From the NCBI GenBank assembly GCA_023381535.1, contig JAMCSN010000197.1, forward strand, positions 1 to 64,000: a stretch of DNA of 64,000 nt, in the 5' to 3' direction. The notes below the pieces were generated by a model. It saw only the letters and a program-made list of their open reading frames with translations. It was not told the origin of the DNA and searched no databases. Below, in pieces: positions 1 through 10,600 of this stretch. This DNA is from Bacteroidota bacterium (GTDB taxonomy: Bacteria > Bacteroidota > Ignavibacteria > Ignavibacteriales > Melioribacteraceae). The position numbers and the translations under genes were made by a program. The first letter of the stretch is position 1. Every line of letters begins with the position of its first letter.

Positions 1-97
1 TCGATTTTCTTTTTTCTTGTACGATTAATTAAAAATTTTCTCATATCGGCATGCCAAATATATTATAATCGGTGCTCATATTCAATTACCTTCAAAA

Positions 98-2056
98 TCA
101 AATTTTCAAAGGTTCAAGCCAGTTTCCGTCTTCCTTTATTAATTCGATGAGTTCGTCCACTGCATTTGCCGAATTTACGCTGCGTCTGACCACTTCTTTG
201 CCGCGATACAGTGTTATTTTGCCGGGTCCCGAACCCACATAACCGTAATCGGCATCCGCCATTTCGCCGGGTCCGTTAACTATGCAGCCCATAATTGCGA
301 TCTTAACGCCTTTCAAATGTTCGGTTCTGCTTCGGATTTTATTTGTTACTTCAACAAGATTAAACAGAGTTCTGCCGCAGGAAGGACATGCGATGTATTC
401 GGTTTTTGATATTCGTGTTCTGGTTGCTTGCAAAATGCCGAATGAGGTGCGGTTGATGAAAGCGTTCTCAAAATTTCTTTTCGAAGGATTTGTTCCGTCG
501 ATCCAAACACCATCGCCAAAACCGTCTATCAACAGCGCGCCGATATCGGTTGACGAATAAAGCCGCAGTTCGTCGTCGGATAAATTTTCGTAAACTCTTT
601 TCACAATTACGGGATTATGAATGCCGCGATTCAATAATTCGAAAAAAGCGCGACGCTGTTCCGCCATTCCGTGAGCATTGGAAGTTGTTAATACGAATAC
701 GCAACTTGAAATATTCTTGATTGTATCGAATGCGTTGGAAGAGAGAACACGAAGATTGATCTGTATGAAATTCACGACGAATGATTTTTCGACCGCAGCG
801 TTGAATTGTTCGACAGAATCAAACAACGGAAAACCGCTTGTTCTATTTTTTAAAGACAGCCACTTTTCATAATCATAAATTATTTTCAAACTGTTCGGCG
901 CAGCAAACGCCAAGTCATTTTTCCCGAGATAAATAATGTCTGCTGCCTGATCATTCATGTTCCACTTATCAGTTTGAGCATCATAGAAATAACCGATGTG
1001 GGAAAGCACGGAATGATCTTTTATTTCGTTGCAACTAAAGTCGATAATAATTTTGGGAACCGTTATGCCGCCAACGCCGGCAACTTCAAATGTTTCTCTT
1101 CGCGAATAGTTGAACGGATCATACGGCGGTTGGTTTATCGGCACAATTTCTTTGTGACCGGTTCTATTTTTGTAACGGCTCGCCAAAGAAATTGCTACCG
1201 GCGCTTCAAACTCCGGCTCCTCGGTTAGTGAAACGCGAATTGTATCACCGATCCCGTCTTCGAGCAATGTTCCGATTCCAACCGCGGATTTTATTCTTCC
1301 GTCTTCACCATCGCCCGCTTCTGTTACCCCAAGATGAAGCGGGTAATTCATTCCCTCCTCTTCCATCTTGCTGATCAAAAGCCGGTAAGCTTGAATCATC
1401 ACTTGCGGGTTACTTGCTTTCATCGAAAGAACAATTTCATGATAGTTCATCTCTTCGCAGATGCGGACAAACTCCAATGCAGATTCAACCATGCCGTAGG
1501 GTGTGTCGCCGTAACGGCTCATAATTCGATCCGACAATGAACCGTGGTTTGTTCCGATGCGCATCGCTGTTCCGTACTCTTTGCAAACTTTTACGAGCGG
1601 AGAAAATCTTTCCCGGATTCGATCAATCTCGGCGTTGTATTCTGTGTCGGTGTATTCAAGCGTCTGAAATTTTTTCTTGTCAACGTAATTGCCCGGATTC
1701 ACGCGAACTTTTTCAACGATTCGTGCAGCAACTTCGGCGGCATTGGGTGTGAAATGAATGTCCGCAATCAACGGTGTGTTGTAGCCGCGTTTCCTCAATT
1801 CGTTTTTTATGTTTTGAAGATTTTGTGCTTCGTTAATACTTGGCGCGGTTATTCTAACGTATTCACATCCGGCGTTAATCATTCGAATGGATTGTTCTAC
1901 CGTTGCAATAGTATTCATTGTGTCGGTGGTTGTCATGGATTGAATTCGTATCGGATTGTCTCCGCCCACCGGAACATCGCCGATATGAACTTCTCTGGTT
2001 TTATATCTGGAATATTTGGTTAAGCTGTTGCAATATTTTTTTGTGGATTCATTCAT
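98..2056 (-). CDS. ispG: IspG/GcpE, HMBPP synthase, long form
   Basis: 4-hydroxy-3-methylbut-2-enyl diphosphate synthase of the non-mevalonate (MEP) isoprenoid pathway: a cytosolic 4Fe-4S enzyme that opens the cyclodiphosphate MEcPP to HMBPP. The N-terminal TIM barrel begins with the conserved IRIQSMTTTDT stretch near residue 37. The C-terminal iron-sulfur domain carries CPSC near residues 555-558 and the third cysteine in MGCIVNGPGE near residue 590. At 652 aa it is much longer than the roughly 370-aa enzyme of E. coli. The extra length is a central insertion (about residues 290-530), the domain arrangement known from plants, Chlamydia and the Bacteroidetes/Chlorobi group. The ATG at 2056 is the obvious start. 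It appears to be transcribed alone. Confidence 0.95.
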   Translation of the reverse strand: MNESTKKYCNSLTKYSRYKTREVHIGDVPVGGDNPIRIQSMTTTDTMNTIATVEQSIRMINAGCEYVRITAPSINEAQNLQNIKNELRKRGYNTPLIADIHFTPNAAEVAARIVEKVRVNPGNYVDKKKFQTLEYTDTEYNAEIDRIRERFSPLVKVCKEYGTAMRIGTNHGSLSDRIMSRYGDTPYGMVESALEFVRICEEMNYHEIVLSMKASNPQVMIQAYRLLISKMEEEGMNYPLHLGVTEAGDGEDGRIKSAVGIGTLLEDGIGDTIRVSLTEEPEFEAPVAISLASRYKNRTGHKEIVPINQPPYDPFNYSRRETFEVAGVGGITVPKIIIDFSCNEIKDHSVLSHIGYFYDAQTDKWNMNDQAADIIYLGKNDLAFAAPNSLKIIYDYEKWLSLKNRTSGFPLFDSVEQFNAAVEKSFVVNFIQINLRVLSSNAFDTIKNISSCVFVLTTSNAHGMAEQRRAFFELLNRGIHNPVIVKRVYENLSDDELRLYSSTDIGALLIDGFGDGVWIDGTNPSKRNFENAFINRTSFGILQATRTRISKTEYIACPSCGRTLFNLVEVTNKIRSRTEHLKGVKIAIMGCIVNGPGEMADADYGYVGSGPGKITLYRGKEVVRRSVNSANAVDELIELIKEDGNWLEPLKI

Positions 2057-2091
2057 ACACTAATGAAAACAAAAGGGAAAGTTGAGAAGTT

Positions 2092-2691
2092 CTAATTAGA
2101 TTTTGCCAGTTCATAAAGAAAAGACTTTACAAATTCCGGTGCCGAGCTTGGGTCTTGAGCGGTAATGATATTTTTCTTAGTAACTACCGGTTCGTTTTTG
2201 TACTGAACGCCCTGCCGCTCCAATTCAAGTTTATCATCCGGGTAACAAGTAGCGCATTCGGAAATTATTCCCGCTTTGGCTAAGAGTACCGGGGCGCTGC
2301 ATATTGCACCAATAGGTTTTTTGCTTTTAGAAAATTTTTGCGCTGTCGATTGAAGCATGCTGTTATTCCAGTAATTTCGCGTTCCGCTTCCGCCGATAAA
2401 AATTACTCCGCCGAAATTGCTTTCATGAATATTATAAAACTGAATGTCATTCTTAACTTTTAATCCGTTTGAACCGGTACAGAGAGAGTTGGCGTCTGAA
2501 GCAATAAAAACTTTTATGCCCGCCGTTTCGAGTGCATTCAAAACTATAAGATATTCTTCTTCGTTGAAGTTTTGAGACGGAAGGATCAATAGAACGCTTT
2601 TTCTGATCAAGTATTTTTCACTTATCGTAATTCTGGTAATGAAAATACGAATATAATCTCTGTCCGGCAATCCGAACCGGATGTTCTGCAA
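2092..2691 (-). CDS. DJ-1/PfpI family protein
   Basis: A DJ-1/PfpI (class I glutamine amidotransferase-like) protein. The fold is shown by the opening strand SVLLILPSQNFNEEEY, the GVIFIGGSGTRNYW segment, and the nucleophile-elbow motif GAICSAP with its cysteine near residue 131. Members include chaperones, deglycase-like enzymes and proteases; the sequence does not settle which. The first 20 or so residues look unlike the family and precede the usual first strand, so the true start may be an internal TTG near 2611 (LIRKSVLLI). It lies 35 bases beyond the start of ispG on the same strand and faces away from dnaG. Confidence 0.8.
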   Translation of the reverse strand: MQNIRFGLPDRDYIRIFITRITISEKYLIRKSVLLILPSQNFNEEEYLIVLNALETAGIKVFIASDANSLCTGSNGLKVKNDIQFYNIHESNFGGVIFIGGSGTRNYWNNSMLQSTAQKFSKSKKPIGAICSAPVLLAKAGIISECATCYPDDKLELERQGVQYKNEPVVTKKNIITAQDPSSAPEFVKSFLYELAKSN

Positions 2692-2769
2692 AGATCAAAG
2701 TTTTGATTGATGTATAAAATCTCTAATTTCAGTTGTGAAAGTTTTCCCCGAAGGCAAAACTCGTCGTTT

Positions 2770-4638
2770 ATGAGAATACCCGAACAAAAAATAGAAGAAA
2801 TTAGAAACGCCGCGGATATTGTTGATATCATTTCCGGTCACGTTCATTTGCGGAAACGCGGAAAGAATTTTGTCGGGTTATGCCCGTTTCATCAAGAGAA
2901 GACGCCATCGTTCACAGTAAGCGAAGACAAACAAATTTATCATTGCTTCGGTTGCGGAGCGGGCGGAAATGCATTCAAGTTCTTGATGGAGTTCAAAAAT
3001 ATTTCATTCGTTGAAGCCGTTGAAGAAATTGCCGAACATCTCGGCATTAAAATCGATTACGACAGTAACCCCGTCGATCAGCAGCAAAGTGAACTTGAAG
3101 AACTTTATGAAATTAATGTTTTAGCCGCACGCTTTTTTTCAGACAATCTTTTGAAAAGCGCATCCGGAGAGGAAGCGCGAGAGTATTTAAAAAACCGGTA
3201 CATCAAACCGCAGACTCAAAAAACTTTTGGCATCGGGTACGCGCCTTATGGCTGGAATAATTTTCTAGTTCATGCAAAAGAAAACAAAATCGATCTCGCG
3301 AAAACCAAACTACTCGGTTTAATTGATCTGAACGACAAGGGCGAGTATTATGATAAGTACAGGGGAAGAATAATTTTTCCGATTTTCTCTCCCAACGGAA
3401 GAGTGATTGCATTCGGCGGAAGAATTCTAACCAACCAAGAGAACACAGCAAAATATCTCAACTCGCCGGAATCGCCCGTTTATTCGAAACGCAGATCGCT
3501 CTACGGGTTGTATCATTCGAAAGACGAGATCAGAAAAATTGACCGCGCAATTTTGGTTGAAGGTTACTTGGATTTGATTTCACTCTACCAAGCCGGCGTG
3601 AAAAACGTTGTGGCATCTTCCGGCACATCGTTAACTGATGAACAAGTGCAGCTGCTTTCACGCTTCACAAAAAATATTATAATTCTTTTCGATGCCGATC
3701 CCGCCGGGCAGAAAGCTTCTCTTAGAAGTATAGAAATTTTACTCAAGCAGGACTTTGAAGTTAAAGTCATCACGCTTCCGAAAGGTGAAGATCCCGATTC
3801 GTACATTATCAAACACGGAAAAGACGAGTTTGACGAATTGGTTTCTTCGGCAAAAAACTTTTTGGAATACCAAACGGCACAATTTGAAGAACAAGGTTTG
3901 TTTGAAGATCCCGCTGAAATGACGAAAGCAATACGCGAGCTTGTTAAAACGCTGGCATTGGTAAATGATGAGCTTAAGCGCAATTTATTAATGAAGACGA
4001 TCGCAAAAAAATTTAGTCTTCGCGAAAAATTGATTGAATCGGAACTGAACACGGTTTTGCAGCAGCAGAAACAAGGCTCCGGCAGCTTCCGTCCCGATCA
4101 GCGGGTGCCGCAATCGGTTTCAAATGAACTTACGCTTGCGGTTAAATCGGCTGCAGAAAGCCCTTACGAAAAAGAATTGCTGCGCTTGTTATACTGCGGC
4201 GAGGAAGAAATTGTAAAGTATATTTTGGAAAAAATAAACGCCGAGAATTTTTATAATCATAAATACAGAAAACTTGCGGAGATAGTGGAAGAAGGATTGA
4301 AGGAAGAAAAAGTTTCTCCGGCATATTTGATCGATAAAATTGATGACGAGGAAACGCGTTCTTTTATTCTTGATCTGACATTAGCCGACGAGACGATCAG
4401 TAAAAAGTGGGACGAGCTGTCATACAACGGCAAAATAGAAAAGGATTCGTTTGAACATGCTGTTGAGACAGTGAAAACTTTTCAGCTGTTCGAAATCGAT
4501 AGAGAGATTAAAGAGAACAACCGGATGATGGAACAATCGAAAGATGAACGTCTTCACATGGAAATGATGACGCGCAATAAAGAACTTCTTGAAAAAAAGA
4601 AAGCGCTGTCTGTAAAAACCAATACCGGCTCGGAGTAA
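2770..4638 (+). CDS. dnaG: DNA primase
   Basis: DnaG primase, which makes RNA primers at the replication fork. The N-terminal CHC2 zinc finger is complete (C38, H41, C59, C62). The TOPRIM core follows, with the acidic motif VEGY (E264) and the metal-binding FDADPAG motif (D308, D310). The C-terminal part (from about residue 430) should be the helicase-interacting domain. I chose ATG 2770 (MRIPEQKI) because the zinc-finger domain begins there. Upstream in-frame starts at TTG 2707 or ATG 2710 would add about 21 residues unlike primase. 622 aa is normal for the family. The next gene starts one base after the stop codon, so the two are probably co-transcribed. Confidence 0.96.
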   Translation: MRIPEQKIEEIRNAADIVDIISGHVHLRKRGKNFVGLCPFHQEKTPSFTVSEDKQIYHCFGCGAGGNAFKFLMEFKNISFVEAVEEIAEHLGIKIDYDSNPVDQQQSELEELYEINVLAARFFSDNLLKSASGEEAREYLKNRYIKPQTQKTFGIGYAPYGWNNFLVHAKENKIDLAKTKLLGLIDLNDKGEYYDKYRGRIIFPIFSPNGRVIAFGGRILTNQENTAKYLNSPESPVYSKRRSLYGLYHSKDEIRKIDRAILVEGYLDLISLYQAGVKNVVASSGTSLTDEQVQLLSRFTKNIIILFDADPAGQKASLRSIEILLKQDFEVKVITLPKGEDPDSYIIKHGKDEFDELVSSAKNFLEYQTAQFEEQGLFEDPAEMTKAIRELVKTLALVNDELKRNLLMKTIAKKFSLREKLIESELNTVLQQQKQGSGSFRPDQRVPQSVSNELTLAVKSAAESPYEKELLRLLYCGEEEIVKYILEKINAENFYNHKYRKLAEIVEEGLKEEKVSPAYLIDKIDDEETRSFILDLTLADETISKKWDELSYNGKIEKDSFEHAVETVKTFQLFEIDREIKENNRMMEQSKDERLHMEMMTRNKELLEKKKALSVKTNTGSE

Positions 4639-4639
4639 T

Positions 4640-6118
4640 ATGAGTTTTAATCATAGCATTTATGAAATCAATACCCGCCTATGGCTTAAGCGGTTCGCTA
4701 ATTCAAAAAAAACGATCACACTTGAAAGCATTCCGAATAATTATTGGGATGATTTTGTTAAGAAAGGTTTCGACTACGTTTGGCTGATGGGAATCTGGAA
4801 AACTTGCGACTCGGTAATTGATAAATATTGTTTTGAAGAGGGATTAGTAAAATCTTATGACCGCGCGCTGAAGGGATGGAAACGGGAAGACATAATCGGC
4901 TCGCCGTACGCCGTTGATAAATATGAGCCGAATCCAAATATCGGCACGCTCAAAAGTTTGCTAGAACTCAAATCACAGCTGAATAAAAAAGGCATTAAAC
5001 TTATTCTTGATCTTGTGCCAAATCATTTTAGCGCGGATAGTTCTTTGATAGAATCCAATCCCGACATTTTTCTTGAGGTGGATATTGATACGTTTAAAAA
5101 AGATCCGTACACATTTTATCAGCCGAATAAAAATGTTAACAAATATTTTGCACACGGACGTGATCCGTTCTTTCCGGCTTGGCAAGACACGGCTCAAGTG
5201 AATTTTTTCAGCAATGATGCCCGTAGTTTTCTAACTAAAACCTTGCTGGAACTAACAAAAGTCTGCGATGGTGTCCGCTGCGATATGGCAATGCTTGCCT
5301 TGAACAATGTTTTCAACAATACGTGGGGCGGCATTTTGTTGGGCAACGGATTTGAATTTCCTAAAACGGAATTCTGGCAAGATACGATTGCCGCCGTTAA
5401 AAAAGAACGTAATGATTTTGTTTTCATTGCAGAAGCGTATTGGGATCTCGAATGGAAACTTCAGCAGCTTGGGTTTGATTATACTTACGACAAGAGCCTT
5501 ATGGATAGGTTGAAACTTGGAAATGCAAAAGAAATTCATGACCATCTGCTGGCGGAAACGGGATATCAAAAAAAATCTGTACGCTTCATTGAAAATCATG
5601 ATGAAGAGAGAGCAGTTGCAGTTTTAGGAAAAGATAAATCAAAAGCTGCAGCGGTAATAATCAGCACGGTTCAAGGAATGCATTTTTATCATGACGGACA
5701 GTTTGAGGGCAAGAGAATCAAACTTCCGGTTCAGCTTGGTCGCGAACCGGATGATCCTCCTTTAAACGGGATGAAGAACTTTTACGACAAACTGCTTTCC
5801 ATTACTTCGAATGAAATTTTTAAGCGGGGCAAGTGGACTTTGCTCAACCCGGAATCTTCATACAATAACAACAAATCTTTTGTGAATCTGTTGGCTTGGA
5901 TGTGGACTTTCAAAGAAGGAAAAAGGATTGTTGTCGTAAATTATTCCGATGCGGTTTCAACATGCCGATTGAAGCTTGACGTGCGCGGCTACAGCGAAGA
6001 ATTTGTAATTACCGATTTATTGAATGATCAGAGTTATACGCGTTCTGCCGAGGAAGTTTACCATCACGGTTTGTACATCGAACTGAAGCCATTTCAAGCT
6101 CACATCTTTTCGTTTTAG
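4640..6118 (+). CDS. Alpha-amylase family (GH13) glycoside hydrolase
   Basis: A GH13 (beta/alpha)8-barrel enzyme acting on alpha-glucans or related sugars. The four conserved regions are present: DLVPNHFS (region I), GVRCDMAM with the nucleophile D215, FIAEAYWD with the acid/base E265, and FIENHDEE with the transition-state stabiliser D321. A C-terminal all-beta domain follows (about residues 400-492). There is no signal peptide, so it should act in the cytoplasm, for example in glycogen, maltooligosaccharide or trehalose metabolism. The exact substrate cannot be read from the motifs. The start codon lies one base after the dnaG stop, which suggests translational coupling to an unrelated gene. 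Confidence 0.88.
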   Translation: MSFNHSIYEINTRLWLKRFANSKKTITLESIPNNYWDDFVKKGFDYVWLMGIWKTCDSVIDKYCFEEGLVKSYDRALKGWKREDIIGSPYAVDKYEPNPNIGTLKSLLELKSQLNKKGIKLILDLVPNHFSADSSLIESNPDIFLEVDIDTFKKDPYTFYQPNKNVNKYFAHGRDPFFPAWQDTAQVNFFSNDARSFLTKTLLELTKVCDGVRCDMAMLALNNVFNNTWGGILLGNGFEFPKTEFWQDTIAAVKKERNDFVFIAEAYWDLEWKLQQLGFDYTYDKSLMDRLKLGNAKEIHDHLLAETGYQKKSVRFIENHDEERAVAVLGKDKSKAAAVIISTVQGMHFYHDGQFEGKRIKLPVQLGREPDDPPLNGMKNFYDKLLSITSNEIFKRGKWTLLNPESSYNNNKSFVNLLAWMWTFKEGKRIVVVNYSDAVSTCRLKLDVRGYSEEFVITDLLNDQSYTRSAEEVYHHGLYIELKPFQAHIFSF

Positions 6119-6122
6119 TGTT

Positions 6123-6153
6123 CCCCTTCTCAGCAAAAAAATTAGAGAAGGGG
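6123..6153. terminator. Hairpin between convergent genes
   Basis: Nine-base perfect inverted repeat CCCCTTCTC / GAGAAGGGG around an A-rich loop, lying between the convergent amylase gene and the 6170-7090 gene. On the minus strand no strong U tract follows; on the plus strand a short T run comes about 10 bases later. It is placed to end both transcripts. Confidence 0.5.
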
Positions 6154-6169
6154 ATCACAAAAGATTTTT

Positions 6170-7090
6170 CTAAAACGTAAAAGTAACCCCAAGCTTAAAT
6201 GTTTCGTAAGTCAATGGTGCAGCAGTATCAAAAGGCCAGTTCATTTTGTCTTTCTTTAACGAATAGAACAGGTACGAAAATCCGTTTTTCAATACAAAAT
6301 TTACAATTGGCGCAGCCGAAGGAGAAGAATCTCCAACCTCATCAATAAAATGGTCAAGTAAACCGAGTCCGCCTTCTTCAATTGCAAAACTCAAGAGGTG
6401 GTAGCCGAATAAATGACGCGGAAAAATTATAGCTGCTTCGTAGCCTGCGTTCAAAGAAAAGAAATTTGATACATCGCATCGAACTCCGCCTTCCCAAACT
6501 GTTCCGAATCTAAATGCTTCGTGGAAAAGATTTAAAATATCTGTATCCGTGACGGCTTGATCGTAAGTGATCGGTGGGACTGCTACGTGATAAAACTGCG
6601 CAGGAGAAGTTTTCATTACAAGTCTTGACCATGCAAATCCCGTTGCGTGATACGGCAAAATTTCAAACTGACCAACCTTGTATCCAAACCCGCTTCTGCT
6701 TGCAAATCCGAAACGATCCAGTACGGATTTCATTTCATCAATACTGACGTTGCTCGATTTTAGATCCGTGCTGATTTTTGATGCAAACACATATTTCTCT
6801 TCGAACTCTATGATGCCGTCTTCGTAATAAGTGTCCATCGAAACGTGCCCGAGTTTGATTTCAGCCAAACCGACATTGGCAAATTTACTCGTAATATTTT
6901 GGTGTTTCGGTGTTCCAAAACCGTAGTTCACCTCTACAAAAGGTTTGCCGTGAAAATGCCAATCGAACCACTCATGTTCGCCCCACGAGTACCATCTTCC
7001 GCCGGTTGAATCATCTTCATCTTGAGCAAGCAATGTGTAATTTGCGAGCAGCATGAACGACGCTAAGAACAGCAAGGTCTTTCTAAACAT
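6170..7090 (-). CDS. Exported protein of unknown function
   Basis: I do not recognise a family. A classical signal peptide is visible (MFRKTLLFLASF, then a hydrophobic stretch ending near LLAQ), followed by an acidic linker and an aromatic-rich body. Alternating polar and hydrophobic strands and a C-terminal phenylalanine (KLGVTFTF) suggest an outer-membrane beta-barrel. I placed the start at ATG 7090 because a GGAGG ribosome binding site sits five bases upstream. A further in-frame TTG at 7102 overlaps that site and is unlikely. It is followed on the same strand by nothing before the hairpin at 6123-6153. Confidence 0.65.
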   Translation of the reverse strand: MFRKTLLFLASFMLLANYTLLAQDEDDSTGGRWYSWGEHEWFDWHFHGKPFVEVNYGFGTPKHQNITSKFANVGLAEIKLGHVSMDTYYEDGIIEFEEKYVFASKISTDLKSSNVSIDEMKSVLDRFGFASRSGFGYKVGQFEILPYHATGFAWSRLVMKTSPAQFYHVAVPPITYDQAVTDTDILNLFHEAFRFGTVWEGGVRCDVSNFFSLNAGYEAAIIFPRHLFGYHLLSFAIEEGGLGLLDHFIDEVGDSSPSAAPIVNFVLKNGFSYLFYSLKKDKMNWPFDTAAPLTYETFKLGVTFTF

Positions 7091-7182
7091 CAGATCCTCC
7101 AAGTTGCATGTATTTTAGACGAAAACAATTTGCAAATAGTTACATGCCGCAATTAATTCCTATTCAACTTTGGAAGTATTTA

Positions 7183-7572
7183 TCAGCTGCTTTCGAACTT
7201 CTGCCGCAAAATTTTCTCCAGGGCTTCGAGCAGATGATTTTTTTGAATAGGTTTCGTTAAGTATAGATCTATTCCGGCTTTATATGCATTGTCTTTGTCT
7301 TTTTGAAATGCGTGTGCGGAAAGTGCAACGACGGGAATTGTTTTGAATGTTGGATTTGTTTTAAGTTCGCGGGTTAACTGCAGACCGTCTTTCGGCCCGA
7401 CTAACGAGATGTCCATCAGAATAAGATCGAATTTTTTGTTTGCCATTTGTATGTAGAAAGAACTGGCGCAATCGCAAACTTCAACTTGATAAGAATTTCT
7501 CAAGAGTATTCCGAGATATCTTTGGTTTTCGAGATCATCTTCTACAATAAGAAGACTAGGTTTATCGGTCAT
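7183..7572 (-). CDS. Single-domain response regulator (CheY-like)
   Basis: A stand-alone receiver domain of about 129 residues with no output domain. It has the acidic pair in LLIVEDD near the N-terminus, the phosphoacceptor Asp in LILMDISL, the conserved Ser/Thr switch position in VVALSAHA, and the conserved Lys in LTKPIQK. It probably acts as a phosphorylation relay or protein-binding switch; no partner kinase is encoded nearby. I prefer ATG 7572 (MTDKPSLL) because GGGGGT sits just upstream; ATG 7584 would add four residues (MGVK). It lies about 90 bases downstream of carB on the same strand, but a functional link is not evident. Confidence 0.9.
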   Translation of the reverse strand: MTDKPSLLIVEDDLENQRYLGILLRNSYQVEVCDCASSFYIQMANKKFDLILMDISLVGPKDGLQLTRELKTNPTFKTIPVVALSAHAFQKDKDNAYKAGIDLYLTKPIQKNHLLEALEKILRQKFESS

Positions 7573-7663
7573 TTTGACCCCCATATTAGAGAAGAATTTT
7601 ATTTCTTCAGCAAGATAGCAATATTCTTCTTTTATGGAAAGATGAAATTATGCTATGCGGCTG

Positions 7664-10600
7664 CTAATATTCGTCCCAGCTTTTCACGTCGAGATCTAGC
7701 GGATCTCTATTTGTTAAAGCTTCCGCCAAACGCATAGCAAGCTGCCGGTTTGTAATGAGGGGAATTTTGTAATCGACGGCTGTCCGGCGGATTACATAAT
7801 CGTTATTGAGTTCTTCTTCTTGAAAGTTTTTAGGAATGTTGATAACGAGATCGATCTTACCGGACTTAATGTAATCTGCGGCATTCGGAGATTTTCCATT
7901 CAGCGGCCATTCGAGCGTTTCAACCGGAATAGAGTTTGCCTCCATGAATTTAGCCGTGCCCGGCGTCGCGTAAAATTTTATACCGAGTTTAGTCAAACTT
8001 TTTGTGGGTTCAAGCAATTCCGATTTTGATTCAATTGTTCCTGAAGAAATAAGAATTGATTTAATCGGGAAGCGGTAACCGACGGAAGCGAGCGCTTTCA
8101 AAAATGCTTCGTCGAAATCTTGACCAAGGCAAGCAACCTCGCCCGTGGATGCCATTTCAACACCGGTTGTCGGATCGGCTCCTTCCAAACGCGTGAACGA
8201 AAACTCCGGCGCTTTAACACCTACAAAATCATAATTGAATGTAAGATCGTCCGACGTTTCAACTTTCTGTCCCATAATAACTTTAGCTGCAATCTCAATA
8301 AAATTTTTCTTGAGAGTTTTAGAGACGAACGGAAAACTTCTGGATGCCCGCAAGTTGCACTCGATCACTTTTACCTTGTTGTCCTTCGCCAGAAATTGAA
8401 TGTTGAACGGTCCGTTAATGTTCAGCGATTTTGCAATGTCAGCGGAAAATTGTTTTATCTGTCGCATCGTCTCCAAGTATGTTCTCTGAGCCGGTAGGAC
8501 AAGAGTTGCATCGCCGGAATGCACGCCCGCATTTTCAACATGTTCGGAAATTGCAGAACAGACGATCTCGCCGTTTTGAGCAACAGCATCGAACTCAAGT
8601 TCTTTTGCGTTAACTAAAAATTTGGAAATCACAACCGGGTGTTCTGGTGAAACGTCAACCGCTTTCTGAAGAAAACCGGTAAGCTCAAAATCATCTGTTG
8701 CTATTGCCATTGCCGCGCCGCTTAAAACATAAGATGGTCTAACAAGCACAGGGTAGCCGACTTTGTTAGCAAACTGCAGAGCGTCTTGAATTGTTGAAAG
8801 TTTACTCCACTCAGGCTGACCGATTTCAAGCTGATCCAGCATCGCGGAAAACTTACTTCTGTTTTCAGCCATGTCGATTGAATCGGGCGACGTACCCAAA
8901 ATTTTTATTCCGATGTGATGAAGTTTAAGTGCAAGATTATTCGGCGTCTGTCCGCCCATCGAAACAACAACGCCTTTTGCACCAACCGCGTTATAAATTT
9001 CCCATATAGTTTCAGTCGTAAGTTCTTCAAAAAAGAGCGCATCGGATTCATCATAATCGGTGCTGACCGTTTCGGGGTTGCAGTTGATCATCACCGTTTT
9101 GTAACCGGTCTCACGCAATGTTTTACCGGTGTTAACGCAGCACCAGTCGAATTCCACCGAACTCCCAATCCGGTAAGGACCAGAACCGAGAATAATTATG
9201 CTGTTCTTCAGCTTGAATTCGAAATCGTGAGCAGCGCAGTTATAAGTCAAGTATAAGTAATTTGTTTTTGCCGGATACTCGGCGGCTAGTGTATCTATGT
9301 GCTGAATGAAAGGATGAATATCATATTTCTGCCGAAGCATATAAACATCGTGCGCGTCCTTGCCGATGACGTTTGCAATTTGTCTATCGGAAAAACCGTG
9401 CTGCTTTGCTTCAAGCAAAAGTTCTTTAGAAAGTCTTTTGTTCGATGCAATTCTGTTTTCGATCTCAACAACATTCTGGATTTTGTAGAGAAACCATTTA
9501 TTGATGTGCGTAAGCGAATGAATCCAATCGACGGAGAAACCTTGTTTGAGCGCCTGAACAACCGCAAACATTCTTTCTTCGGTTGGGTTGCGCAAAGCTT
9601 CTTCAAGTTCTTCAAATTCAACTTTTGTACGGCTTGCGGTTAATCCTTCAACGCCGATATCGAGCATCCGCATGGCTTTTTGAATTGTCTCTTCAAACTT
9701 TCTTCCGATTGCCATGACTTCGCCGACGGATTTCATTGAAGAGCCGAGCTTGCGTTTGACGAGACGGAATTTTTTCAAATCCCATCGCGGAACTTTAACC
9801 ACAATGTAATCGAGCGCCGGTTCGAAAAATGCTTTCGTTGTTTTAGTGATCGAGTTCGGCAATTCATGCAATCCGTAACCGAGTGCTAATTTTGCCGCGA
9901 CAAATGCTAGCGGATAACCCGTTGCCTTGGAAGCCAAAGCGGAGCTTCTTGAAAGACGCGCGTTCACTTCTATTACGCGGTAATCTTGCGAGTTCGGATC
10001 GAGTGCATATTGGATGTTGCATTCGCCGACGATTCCAAGATGACGGATAGTTTTGATCGCAACATTGCGCAGCATGTGGTATTCGGAATTTGTTAAAGTC
10101 TGGCTCGGCGCAACAACAATGCTTTCGCCGGTATGAATTCCCATCGGATCAATATTTTCCATGTTGCACACGGTAATGCAGTTATCGAACCGGTCGCGCA
10201 CAACTTCGTATTCAATTTCTTTCCAGCCTTCGAGATATTCTTCAACTAAAATTTGCGACGAATATGAAAGCGCTTTCGCTGCAAGCTTTTTTACTTCATT
10301 TTTATTTCTGCAAATTCCTGAGCCTAAACCGCCGAGCGCATAAGCGATTCTTATGATAACCGGGAATCCGATTTTTTCTGCGAACTCTACGGCTTCACTT
10401 ATCGATGTAACGGCATTGCTCTGCGGAAATTTTATGTCTATCTCGGCAAGTTTGTTGCAGAACAATTGCCGGTCTTCAGTGTTTTCAATTGCATCAATCT
10501 GCGTTCCTAAAACTTGAACTTTGTACTTCTTCAAAATTCCTTCGCGGTGCAGTGCAAGTCCGCAGTTAAGCGCGGTCTGTCCGCCGAATCCTAAAATTAT

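Noticed and set aside
1544..2023. 159-codon plus-strand open frame
   Set aside because: Antisense to the conserved N-terminal part of ispG; its peptide is cysteine- and phenylalanine-rich without homology features.
3585..4052. 155-codon minus-strand open frame
   Set aside because: Antisense to the dnaG TOPRIM region; serine-rich shadow translation.
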